From the NCBI GenBank assembly GCA_037903475.1, contig JBAJFG010000587.1:124001-188000 (forward strand): DNA of 64,000 nucleotides. The letters run 5' to 3'. Numbering within the stretch: position 1 is the stretch's first letter; each line of letters begins with the position of its first letter. The notes under the pieces were generated by a model. The model searched no databases. It had not been told where the DNA came from and saw nothing but the letters and a program-made list of their open reading frames with translations. Below are positions 42,071-51,985 of this stretch, piece after piece. The position numbers and the translations under genes are program-made. The stretch comes from Ancylostoma caninum (lineage: Eukaryota > Nematoda > Chromadorea > Rhabditida > Ancylostomatidae).

Positions 42071-43676
42071 CATGGTGATAACTGATGGGGAAGCGAAGTC
42101 TATCCTACTCTGAGCAAAATGCCATCAATTTCTGATATTATTAATAATTTGTGCCTGCTTATGCGTTCAGCTTATTCCTGTTAAATAACATATGTAGAAG
42201 AAAAATTTCACACCCTCACGTCGAGCCAACCTTCATTGTTCGATTTATCACGTCTGTAAGATTAAAAATGCATCGAGAGTCCTTCAAATAGGTTGGTTCC
42301 AAAATTGTTCGTGCCGTACTGAAGAGTTGATGATGACCCTCTTAACGCAGGCTTGCAAACAAGCCTTCAGACACTGAAAACTTGCAAGCTGGTCTAAGGT
42401 GGTCACCACGACCCAAAAGCAGAAGTTAACTAGCTTTTCCCCTCTGCAAATGTTTCACCAGGAAGTTGCCGAAACAACAGTTATATTTTACTGTCCACTT
42501 TCAAAATCACATATTTTACAGGGTGCGCGCAAATTATTGACGCTGGTTTTTTAAGGCCCAATCAGCTGTGGTTGAGCGAATTCAAAAGCCATGTTGTGGG
42601 TTGTTCGCTGGAGCAATATCTACCTTATGGACAACAGGTTTGCCGAATGACCTCTTTCCTGGTCTGTAAAGACTTGAAGAAGCTTCCTTTCAGCTCAGAC
42701 AAACTTCAACCATTCTGTTCCCACCCATTTAATACTTCAACCATTCTGTTCGCACCCATTTAGTACTATAGGCCTTACCCACTAATACATCCGAAGCAGA
42801 GAACATAAGTGCAAATGACGTAAGTTACATGGACAATCCCTTTGAGCCAAAATTCAAGGATTCACCTGTGGAACCACTTTTGAACGAATTTTTCTTGGAA
42901 ACCGGGGATGAACGAGTTTGCAGAAACCAATTTCCATTAGTAGAATTGGCAGTCCTCTACGGTTCCAAAGCGTTCACTATATTTGCCCCCCTCTCTTCTG
43001 ATTATCAGCCCTGAGTTCGCAAAAATAGCAAAGACGGCTTGTTAGATGTAACCCCTGTTTTTACCATGGTAATCATTTAGTGGTCCAATCCACGGTGAGC
43101 GCACAGTAATTGAGACTCAGTCTTGAACTATCATACATGGGTGTTCGAAGTCTCCTAAGCCTACCTCAGAAAATCTTCGAAGGTATGGAGCCATCACCGA
43201 CCTCGTGTCACAGATTACTACCTCGCAATTTGACCAGGACAATTCCTAAAGTCTGTGTGGACACGGAAAGAGAGGTCATTCGGGCAACCAGCTGCTGTCT
43301 ACGGTACAGATGACTCAAGCAAAGCTACCTAGAGCATGGCTTATGAATTCTACCTATTCTACCTAATTCTACCTTATTGGAGCTCAAAAAAACCACGCGT
43401 CAATAATTTGCGCGCACCCTGTACTAGCAAAAGATGATTATCACATTCATCTGATATGACTGAAACATGATAGAGTGTGTAATCGATCAGAGAGGAGCCG
43501 TTGCTACTTAAGCAGTCAATTTCCCACAAACAATTAAAGTTGCCACTTTACTGCGCTTACTGAAGAATGTAATGAAAACAACTTCATCTTATATCATTTT
43601 TCGTTTTTCGCAACTTCATTGGAAGTAATTTTCATGAAGGTCCCTTTTTCTAGCTTCACAGCTTACGACTATTAAG
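42071..43676 (+). repeat. Segmental duplication S, copy S2, left part
   Basis: Homologous to S1 (17330-17660) and to the reverse complement of S3 (50670-51345). Contains the leader-like frame KCHQFLILLIICACLCVQLI (about 42119-42185), split from the rest by a Tc1-type MITE at 42519-43421. Continues after hAT copy B at 46738. Confidence 0.75.
42519..43421. mobile_element. Tc1/mariner-type MITE (CAGGGTGCGCGCAAATTATT)
   Basis: Ends CAGGGTGCGCGCAAATTATT and its exact inverse, with about 150 bp of weaker inverted similarity inside, and TA on both sides (42517-42518 and 43422-43423). S3 has the intact empty site at 50901-50920 (TTGCTAGTAAAATATTTG). Interior frames (42829-43014; 43110-43313) show no transposase motifs. 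A 30-bp direct repeat (ACTTCAACCATTCTGTTC) lies at about 42705 and 42736. Confidence 0.88.
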
Positions 43677-43985
43677 TAGAGTGTTGTATTCGAATTTTCT
43701 TCCAAATATTCGAAAATTCGAATGATCGAATGTTTGTGACGGCCAAATATTCGAATATTCGAATGAACCGAAATTTGAAACGGCCGAATATGCGAATATT
43801 CGAATATCAAATATTTGGACGTCGACGTCTCCGAGTATTATTCGAATAATTCGAATTTTTCAACCTCTCTAATATTCGTTCATAAAGTTCGAATATTCGA
43901 ATACTGCGAACATTTGAAAAGTTTTTCTACCTTTTTTTTCGGCTGAGCATGCAAAGGGGAGTTCTCTGAATAGAAGAATTACTCG

Positions 43986-44381
43986 TTAGGTTGTCGCGAA
44001 GGTCTGATCGCTAGTTTCACGTGCGTAGATTGCGTGCTCAAACTTTGAGTTTTCAATGAGGCTTCGCTCATCTCGCCATCTCGGTTAAGAGGAGAAGTGG
44101 GTTCTTTATGTAAATCACTCAAGAAAATGTAGACGACTCGGATGTCGTTAACCTTGGATTCTATTGCCAAAACAAAACAACAACTACTTCCTCAGAATGC
44201 AATGCTCAGTATCTGATGAAATTACAAACCCAACCGTTTGTTGAAAGCTGCTGTAAACTAACGCTACTGTTTGTGCAAGGTAATGATTTCACTTACATTG
44301 TGTATATGTTTGCTGTATTGAAGAAAAAGAATTAATTCAAATAGACGTCCGAAAACGGTTGACACTTCCGCGACGGTCTAA
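43986..44381 (+). mobile_element. Deleted mariner inside hAT copy B
   Basis: TTAGGTTGTCGCGAAGGTC at the left and a CTTCCGCGACGGTCTA-type right end; equivalent to 24777-25577 in copy A. The transposase remnant is shorter than in copy A. Confidence 0.7.
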
Positions 44382-44657
44382 TAGAACAGGCAACATTGAA
44401 TAGAGATAAGAAGCGGTGTTTCAAATCTAATTTGAAGTAAGCCTAGTTCTCAGCTGACGGGTTCAGTGATGGAGCTACTAGCAAATGCACGAACTAGCCC
44501 AAACCAAAATCGCTGAAGTGTCAAGATAGTATTACACTCGTCTCTGTAGTGAGTCTGCGTGAGTTTGGTGCTACAGCAATATATGTAGAATGTTACAGCC
44601 AAATGATGAGTCAGCATGAGTTTCTTAATAGGTACTGAAAACAGATAGGGGCATTTT

Positions 44658-44868
44658 CTCAGACACTTGACGCGGCCGGGCGCTTGCCGGCCAAGCGCCC
44701 GGCCGCGCCAGATCTGAAGAGAGAGCACATTCCGAGGAGAGGGTCTAGACGGTCCTGTCGTCGCGGCCGCAAAATCGCTGCGGGACCACTAGACCCTCTC
44801 TTTGGAGCGTGCTCTCTGCGCGGCCGGGCGCTCACCGGCCAAGCGCTCGGCCGCATCAAGTATCTGAG
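44658..44868. mobile_element. 211-bp GC-rich near-perfect palindrome
   Basis: Starts CTCAGACACTTGACGCGGCC and ends with its near-exact inverse. The arms contain CGGGCGCTTGCCGGCCAAGC and GAGAGAGCAC...GAGAGGGTCTAGA, the latter inverted in the right arm, around a GGCCGC centre at about 44765. Absent from hAT copy A at the equivalent place (about 25870), so it is a recent insertion, probably a palindromic MITE. Confidence 0.8.
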
Positions 44869-45020
44869 TTTAGAAGAAAACTTGTACGTACTTGCTGATC
44901 ACATTGCCATGGTTTCCATTCTATGTGTATCTCGAGATCGTTTGTCAAAACGGGTGATTTGTAGTGTGTAGATAAATGGCATTAATCTTTCAAATTTAGG
45001 GCACAGAAGCTACAGTACTG

Positions 45021-45390
45021 TACTAGGAGATGATTGCATGCCAGCTCACATTCACGGTCTATAGGATAGCAGATCATTCCCAGCCTTGTCGCTGCTAGAG
45101 CACGCGTGTGACACCAAAGAAGATCATCTCTTTTTTGAGAGCTGATCGTCTTCTGTAGAAGGAGTGGGAGAAGTGACAAGACGCAGAATGAGACGTTCGG
45201 GGTAGCCAATTCTGCGTCTACTCGCCTCTCCCACTATTTCCACAGCATGAGAAGGCGATCAGCTCCCAACAGGGTGATGATTTCCATTATTCGCATATGC
45301 GTGCTCTAGAAGTGACGTGGATGGCAATGAACTGCTATCCTATACTTCCCGGATGTGAGCTGGCATGCAATCATCGCCTAGAACGTGGTA
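45021..45390. mobile_element. ~370-bp foldback insertion
   Basis: Left arm CTAGGAGATGATTGCATGCC, AGCTCACATTCACG and right arm (inverse) CTAGGCGATGATTGCATGCC, AGCTCACATCC are inverted copies that extend to a centre at about 45200 (AGAATGAGACG...CCAATTCTGCG). Absent from hAT copy A. Target duplication not readable. Confidence 0.72.
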
Positions 45391-45610
45391 GTGAGTTCTG
45401 GAGTTCATCACACCCCCATTACTACGGGCCTAGGATAATGAAGATTGGAAATTTCCAGTAAGCGCTTCGCTTTCATGAAGAATTTGTTCACCAAATTAAA
45501 GGCTCAGGACAAAATAGCGATCTGTCTACGCTAGCAGGTAATTCCAGAAAATGTGCGGGTTAACAGCTGAATCAATATTTGGCTTAGCCAACTCCACAGG
45601 CTACCAAATA

Positions 45611-46294
45611 CTAGGTAGGTGAAAACGTTTCCGCCCTCTAGCGGTAAGCCGTTATCATAAGTAGTTATCGTGGCAAATGCTTTGTGAACGCTGCTTAGTT
45701 TTGATGGACTTACATCTGTCAGTAATATTCAGTACACATTTGTTTTGATTTGCATCAACATCGTTGTGTTTCACACCGGTAATCGCGTCGTATTTGAGCC
45801 AAACAAGCGTTATTTCTCACAGCAACCCTACTGTAACCCTACAAAACGAGGTTGCGGTACAAAATTGATAGCACATTCGTACTCAGCACCTCAAATAATC
45901 CCCCTGTATAAAGTTTCGGCGAAAAAATCTTTTTTTTTAATTTTAGGGTCCCAAGGTGGAGTAGCGCTTTTCGGCACATGTCACGAGAGCCGTCAACTAA
46001 ATGCTTGAAGCACTTTGCTGGAATGTGCAAGCTCATGCCGCTTATTCATCAGACTGTGCCTCGTTCGACTACCATTTGTTTCAGTTGATGTTCCGCGGGC
46101 TTTTCGAGTAACGCTTCCAATATCCTGAAGATACAGGCTTTAGACCGCCATGGCATCCTTCTCCTCCTAGAAAGATGGGAAAAGGTTATAGCCAACGATG
46201 GTCAATACTGTGATGGATGCATCTGCTTTGCCTCTTTTTTTGATAAAGACTCAATTTTGCTTGAAAAAGGGCGGAAACTTTCTCACATACCTAA
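45611..46294 (+). mobile_element. Deleted mariner, C-terminal transposase remnant
   Basis: Ends CTAGGTAGGTGAAAACGTTTCC and (inverse) TTAGGTATGTGAGAAAGTTTCC, flanked by TA at 45609-45610 and 46295-46296. Copy A has the empty TA at 26301-26302 (CCAAGTAAATGAACG). The interior ends with FDYHLFQLMFRGLFE and KRWEKVIANDGQYCD, the last an obvious mariner C-terminus. The N-terminal half is deleted. Confidence 0.8.
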
Positions 46295-46737
46295 TAGTCG
46301 AACGCGGTCGGTAAAGTGTGGGCGTGGGAGGCTGCAACAAGTCTGTCAGCCCACTGAAAAGATAATGTAGCGTGCTGACAATGATAAAGTGATGCTTACT
46401 GTGTGAGTCGAATTTCAGCAATCTTCATTTTAGCAACGGTAGATCTTGCTGATGGGACTCGAGAATGATTATGAGAGCGAAGGTGCTGTTGATAATGAAT
46501 ACTCGATTATTCGAGTAATCGAATATTCGAGTAGATCCACCCCGAATACTTGAATATTGGAGTAATCGAATAATCGAGAATGATCGAATATTCGAATAAA
46601 CGAATATTTCGAGGCGTCGAGTATTCGGATATTTGAATAATCCGAATATTTTGATTTTTCGATTATTTGAATGTTTCGAATAGACGAATAATATTTGAAT
46701 AATTATTCGAATATTATTCGATTCGGTCAGCACTCTA

Positions 46738-47510
46738 CTATTTAGCGAGAGACAGGTAAAAACAAAGCTCCACTTTCTCTTCCAAGTTCCTCATTTTCAG
46801 ATGCTTCTTAAGATCATAAAAAATAACTTTTTGAGATAATCCACGAAATCCGGTGGAAGCGCTACATCATGTGCAAATCGGTGGTCTTCAAAGATAAATA
46901 AGACGGAGCAAGCAAGGAACGCAACGGTTAATTGTGCCACTTGAGCAAATGAGATGGCTCAATTGCGCTGATATGCACCCTCTGTGTATCGTTCGTGGCG
47001 AACTTGAAAATTATGTAGTAGAGGTGGCTGAATATTCCCATTCTAGTTTTCAATCAGTAGGAAAAGAATAGAATCCTGCCTCATTAGTCGAGAATAATCA
47101 GCGATAGATTTCATTCAATATGGATTAATAAACGTTCTGGTTTGCTAGTTTCGCAATCAGTAACACACGGTAAGCGCTGTAAATCGTGGAGATTATGCCC
47201 CTTCAACTAAAAACAGTAAACAACATACTGCAAGCAACAAAGTTCAGGTTAAAATTAGCCACATTACACTGAATTAATCAAGAATTCAAGAAAATGTGTT
47301 TTCGTGTACTTGAACTTTTGTGCTTGCTGTTTTATCATGTCGGACGTGAGCCATCCTGCAAGAAAATGGCAAAGCCAATCCTTTCCAGGTTGGAGCGGAT
47401 TAGTATTGTTCATTGTGGGAAGGCTGTATGGTCAATACGCAAGATAGTGACAGTTCCACTGCGACTTCTCCTATTTCTTTGAAGCTATCATGAAAATTGG
47501 CCGTTTTCGC
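46738..47510 (+). repeat. Segmental duplication S, copy S2, right part
   Basis: Continues S2 after hAT copy B and matches the reverse complement of 49480-50670. Contains the Cys/Trp exon STKSGGSATSCANRWSSK (46849-46902; donor mutated to ATAAAT), the next exon QMRWLNCADMHPLCIVRGEL (46947) and a signal-peptide start MCFRVLELLCLLFYHVGREP at 47294 (frame open to 47482). The leader is conserved in S3 as IFYHVGRESSYK. Confidence 0.65.
47294..47482 (+). CDS. Possible signal-peptide exon
   Basis: 62-codon frame beginning MCFRVLELLCLLFYHVG, a short hydrophobic leader, then REPSCKKMAKPILSRLERIS. The S3 copy (minus, about 49640) preserves FYHVGRE and then stops early. No downstream exon could be joined. 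Function unknown. Confidence 0.35.
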   Translation: MCFRVLELLCLLFYHVGREPSCKKMAKPILSRLERISIVHCGKAVWSIRKIVTVPLRLLLFL

Positions 47511-48300
47511 ATCCACGCGAGCACAATCAATAAGCTGCCTATAGCGAAAGGCAGCCGCGATTTACTGTGCTCTAGGAAAATTTGTGTAGTGTCAGGATTC
47601 ATTCTGCAGGACTAACGAATTTTGTAACGATGAAAAGTAGAGCAACGTCAAAGTTGAACACTGGCTGGAAGCAGGAATATTTTTAAATGCCTAGAGCGCC
47701 TATACTAATTTAGTACCACCATCATTGGGGCTCGAATTTGTGAAACTATAGACTACGCAATTCCAGGAAACGCAAGACGCAAAATTTGGTTTGCTAGCCT
47801 GTTTTCGCTTGGTTTCGCATTCCTAGCCCAGGACTTCCATGGTCGTCTGCTGAATAGCGTCACATCTTCTCGCTCTACATGGACATAGCGATATTCTAAA
47901 GAGCTTCCCTTCCTGACCCCTTCGCTTTCTCTTTGTTTGTATTTAACTTTCCTTATCTCCAGCTACATGACCCAGGTCAGTTGTCATTCTTTCACACTCG
48001 CACGCACCCCATGAGCTGCTCTTTCTTCTCCAGCTCTTCAGCGGTTTTTATTGTTACATGCTTGCGCGCTGTATCCAAAAACCAACTACTTTATCATTTT
48101 CCGTTTTACCATTACTGGAATTACTGCATTCAGAGTTCAAAATACAGCACTTCTGCAACATTTGTGTTTCTCTCTTACATCACATCATTGAAGGACAGAC
48201 TTTTACCCTGGATATAAGTACGCATTTTGCTAAAATAGCCTTGATGCGCCATTAGTCACCTCAGGGAACAACAAGGATTGTCAATAGGACTGAAAAATTA
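47511..48300. other. Unassigned DNA
   Basis: A 94-codon plus frame (47933-48217) is Phe/Ser-rich and not protein-like. Nothing else is supported. Confidence 0.35.
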
Positions 48301-48644
48301 CAGAAAGAATGAATCACTCTGATAATAAATATAAAGTACGCACCACTTTAGCTGCCGATTTTTATCCCGATTCCGCTCAAAATAAGCATTCAGTTACTCA
48401 CGAAAGATTTTTGAGACTCTCATCGTTTCACTTCTTAAAAAAATTCAAACTTCTGTTCAAATTAGATTATTAGCCTCTACAAAGGAAGCCAAGATAGAGC
48501 CCCATCACATATTTTAACTTTGTTTTGATTGCTCATTCTAGAACTGAGACTTAGATAAGATATAGATAAGTTCTGCGGTCGAAAATCGCGTCTGTGTTAA
48601 GTATGTGGCCACCATAGTATATGATGTGTAGGGAGTTATCCTAC

Positions 48645-48751
48645 CATATTCGCAATGTCAAGTCTGATTTCTCTACTGTGTTGTCCAAATCGGGACAAAA
48701 GGCAAAAATTGTTGCGATGCACAAAGTCAGAAGACCCATCAAAGATCCCAT
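48645..48751 (-). pseudogene. Small secreted-protein gene, copy C2 (broken)
   Basis: MGSLMGLLTLCIATIFAFCP then DLDNTVEKSD, after which a deletion shifts the frame (LTLRIW instead of FDIANI) and the donor is GTAGGA. The exon-2 match at about 48335-48390 carries stops. Flanks (TAGAGCCCCATCACATATTT at 48495) match the C1 and C3 neighbourhoods. Confidence 0.75.
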
Positions 48752-49019
48752 CTTTTTGACTCGAACAATTTCCACGGTAAACAATCTGAAATACATCGGT
48801 ATTTCAAACAGAATTCTTGTATTCGCAATAAAATTGAGATCGCTTGCTCTTTTCATTCTATCGACAGATGCGTATGATAGGCTTCACGGCTCTCCTGAAC
48901 GCTTGATCGTCTAGCGACATCATGCGACCACGACTATGTTTGCATTTGAGTTTAAAATAGTAGGAAAAGAATTTCGCAAAACCCTAGCTCACTGTCCGCT
49001 GAGAAAGCGACCCCAAGCC

Positions 49020-49300
49020 AAAACAAACGCAAGATCACCTCATATCTCTGACAAAGAGTGATCGAGTTTGAAGTCGTCAACCATAATCACCCGAAAATTG
49101 CTTCGGCTCATCATTTGTTCGCGACTTCATGGAAAACCTCAGGAAGGAGCTAGCCAGAATGTTCAAGCAGCATTCAAAAGAGGAAGAGAAGCTCTACAGG
49201 GCAGTCACATGAGCTGTCCTGAAGTTGCTCAACTTGGACAAAAAAGAAAAATTTAATTGAGCATAGCCGAAACGGCAATTATTTTCGCAACAACCTGATA
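49020..49300 (+). mobile_element. Decayed mariner-type element end
   Basis: Shares blocks with 370-640 and ends GGCAATTATTTTCGCAACAA CCTGATA, which resembles the end of Hsmar2/cecropia-type mariners. The reading frame (EFEVVNHNHPKIASAHHLFA) is shared with the window-start copy (KFELVNSDRPRITSTQHLLG) but could not be placed in the transposase. Confidence 0.4.
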
Positions 49301-50177
49301 ATATAGGTGCTTTAGGTACTTAGAATATTCCTGCCTTCAACCAGTGTTCGAGGTTGACTTGCTCTGCTTTTCATCGGAGCACCATTCGTGAGTTCTCTGA
49401 TGCAAATCCTGGTAATACGAGAATTTCTCTAGAACACAGTAAATCGTGCCTGTTTTTCGTCAAAGGCAGCTCATAATTGTGCTCGCGTGGACACGAAAAC
49501 GGCCAATGTTTACGATAGCGTCACAGACATACTGCGAGTCGCAGTGGAGCAGTGATTTTCATGCGCATTCGAGACGCTCAACGTTCTGGAACGGATTAAT
49601 ATTGTTCAGTTTTTGTAGGATGACTCACGGCCAACATGATAAAAAATGCGAAGACGCGTGAAGATAACCAGTAGTAGTGTGTCCACATTCAGCACATCGA
49701 ACCGGTGTGCTTTTTTTTGAGATTGTGATTTCGCCTTATTTTGCATGGGTCGAAAATAACTGAGTTATTAGAGTAGTCATTAGAGGACCACACTGCGGTA
49801 GCGGAGTCGCTTAAATTTTTACAGTAACAAAATAACTTGGTGTAATGTTGCTGATTTCCACTTAATCTTTGTCGCTTGCAGTATGTTGTTTAGTGTTCCT
49901 GGGGAGGAATCTTTCCAATTTACAACGTTTATCGTGTGTTATGAACTAGCAAACCAGAACATTTACTAATCTACATTGATTAGAATCTACCGCTGATTAT
50001 TCTTGACTAATAAGGGAGGATTTTGATCTCTCCATGCAGATTAAAAAGTAGAACGCGAATGCTCAGCCACCGATACAATATAATTTTCAAGATAGCCACA
50101 AATGATCCACAAATCAGCGCATTACCGGTCAGTCGCACATGAGCAATTCATTTATTTATTATATACATCGTGGAGAA

Positions 50178-50588
50178 TTACAATGCAACAGAATCACAAT
50201 GTCTCTTAACTGCCCAGGTGTTACAATTAAGGGCAGTGTCCAAGCTCACGACCAATTTGGGGCATATGTTGGGTATCGGAAGATGTATGCGGCGACGCTG
50301 ATTGCAGTGATGTAGATATCTTAGATCAAAAGTGAGGAAAGCCTCCTTTTTGAAACCCCTCTTGAAGTAATCACCGTCGCCCCGTGCATCTTCTGGTCCG
50401 CAGTACCCCCAATGGTCTTGAGCTTGGACACTGCTTTTAACCGTTGCGTTCTTTGCTTGGTCTGTCTTACTTACCTCTGAAGGCCACTTCTGAAGGCCAA
50501 TGCATATGATGTTGGATTTTGTGAATTGAAGAAACAACTTCTCAAGTTCGATGTCCACTATACCTGTGAAAGAAAACCTCTCCAACAA
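50178..50588 (-). CDS. Cys/Trp-exon gene, S3 copy, ShKT-like end
   Basis: 136-codon minus frame. An exon after TTTCTTTCACAG reads GIVDIELEKLFLQFTKSNII, CIGLQKWPSE with a GTAAGT donor, equivalent to the ATSCPDWWPPK exon of S1. Further down the frame is CPKLVVSLDTALNCNTWAVK RHC, which matches part of the ShKT pattern (D-x4-NC-x2-WA-x3-C) common in nematode secreted proteins; the C-terminal cysteines are missing. The splice pattern is not certain because the frame is also open through the presumed intron. Confidence 0.42.
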   Translation of the reverse strand: MLERFSFTGIVDIELEKLFLQFTKSNIICIGLQKWPSEVSKTDQAKNATVKSSVQAQDHWGYCGPEDARGDGDYFKRGFKKEAFLTFDLRYLHHCNQRRRIHLPIPNICPKLVVSLDTALNCNTWAVKRHCDSVAL

Positions 50589-51160
50589 TTATCCCTGCAG
50601 CACTTGAAAAGCATCTGAAAATGAAGAAACTGGAAGAGAAAACATAGTTTCGTTTTTACCTCTACCTTGTTAAATAGTCATAAGCTGTGTAGCTACAAAA
50701 GGGACGTTCCTGGAAATAACTCGCGATAAAGTTGCAAAAACGAAAAATGGTAGAAGGTGAAGTTGTCTCTTCCTTCACATTCTTCAATAAGAGCAGGCAA
50801 CTTTTATTGAATGTAGGTAACTGCTAGAGTTATCAACGGCCCCCCTCTGATCGATCGCGTTGTTGTTTGAATCATATCTAATTGATGTGGTAATCATCTT
50901 TTGCTAGTAAAATATTTGATTTTGGAGAAGAGCAGTGAAATAGTTGTTTCAGCAACCTCCTGGTGGAATATTTTCTGATCGAAAAGCTTGTCAGCTATTG
51001 GGGCGTGGTGACTAAGACAGACCACCTTGCAAGTATCTGAAGGATTGTTTGTCACCCTATGTTAACAGACTCTACATCATCTTTTCACTCGGATCAATTA
51101 GTTTACACGAATGGTGTTTAGAACCAACCTATTTGGAGGAATCTCGATGCATTTTTAATC

Positions 51161-51343
51161 CTACAGACGTGATGAATCCAACAATAAAGATTGGCTTTCT
51201 TGTACATGTACTATTAAGCAGGAATAAGCCGAACGCATGACCAGGCACAAAACTGTTAATAACATCAGAAATTGATAGCATTTTGATGAGAGTAGGGTTG
51301 ATTTCACTTCCTTGTCAGTTATCACCATGAGTAGTGCTCCCAT
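51161..51343 (-). CDS. Leader-type exon of segment S, S3 copy
   Basis: MVITDKEVKSTLLSSKCYQF then LMLLTVLCLVMRSAYSC: hydrophobic leader conserved as KCHQFLILLIICAC in S2 and KCHQFLILLLFCA in S1. The S2 copy has a stop before the hydrophobic part. Could be a signal anchor or signal peptide of a secreted protein; no downstream exon assigned. Confidence 0.38.
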   Translation of the reverse strand: MGALLMVITDKEVKSTLLSSKCYQFLMLLTVLCLVMRSAYSCLIVHVQESQSLLLDSSRL

Positions 51344-51595
51344 GTGTGTTTACCGATGCCCCAACCACATTTATTCCTTTGTCAGAAGACCATCTTTTCT
51401 CCTACTTTTTCCAAAAGGTAGAAATAGGACTTCAGTATTCCTAAATTTAGAACGAATTTTTAAGGAGGCTTTCGCCTTGGTGCAACTGGGAACAATTTCA
51501 GAAAAAAATGCGGATTGTTACATTACGTTACGATGCCATTACCTGTTGAGCGCGGTCAAGAGCAACCTAGCTGCAAATAGTATTCTCAAAGCGCG

Positions 51596-51985
51596 AAGAC
51601 TGTTGTTTTCAATGGTTCTTGTTTTCTTTCATAAACACCGATTGTGACAAATAAATGAGAGAAAATTATGGCTGCCACATACTTTGTAGCCAAATTTCCC
51701 CAAGTTCGCTTTCCTGCAAGAAGACAAGATAACATGCAGTACCCACTAGGGGTCTGAATAGTAGACTAGAAAGGCTAAACAACGGTACCTGAGTCAATGA
51801 ATACGATTCGGTTTTGGCCAAGTGCTGTGGTCCGCAAAACATAAGGCTTAGTTTCCTCATCCAAGAATGTTTCGGAGTAGGCTCCTTTTCTGCCACTAAA
51901 AACAGCTATCTTGCATGGATTTTTTGTAATCGTCTCATAGTCGCAATCAATAAGGTGACGTATTGCTCCATCTCACTTTGAACGG
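51596..51985 (-). CDS. Two terminal exons of an unidentified gene, CUB-like
   Basis: The upstream exon (about 51985-51789) reads DGAIRHLIDCDYETITKNPC, KIAVFSGRKGAYSETFLDEE, TKPYVLRTTALGQNRIVFID S with a GTACCG donor. After a 75-bp intron, TTCTTGCAG opens exon 51713-51596: KRTWGNLATKYVAAIIFSHL, FVTIGVYERKQEPLKTTVFAL-stop. Phases agree. The pattern of two Cys, Y, then N-R-I-V-F and a G-x-A-x-K-Y close resembles the second half of a CUB or CUB-like domain, which would make it extracellular, but this is a guess. 5' exons are not resolved; candidate sequence exists at 52510-52800. Confidence 0.5.

Larger units (their letters stand above)
43677..46737. mobile_element. hAT-like transposon copy B with nested insertions
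   Basis: Starts TAGAGTGTTG at 43677 and ends CAGCACTCTA at 46737. The flanking 8-mers are CTATTAAG and CTATTTAG. The uninterrupted site is CTATTTGG in S1 (17657-17664) and CTATTTAA in S3 (50670-50677), so insertion and target duplication are supported by two empty paralogues. CGAATATTCG-type arrays lie at 43688-43912 and 46501-46727. It is longer than copy A because of a 211-bp palindrome (44658), a ~370-bp foldback (45021) and a mariner (45611), all absent from A. Confidence 0.9.
49480..51345 (-). repeat. Segmental duplication S, copy S3 (inverted)
   Basis: The reverse complement aligns through S2: leader frame at 51240-51340, the empty Tc1-MITE site (50908-50909), the empty hAT site (50670-50677), the Cys/Trp exon (50567-50478) and the FYHVGRE block (about 49640). 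It is the only uninterrupted full-length S copy in the window. Confidence 0.8.
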
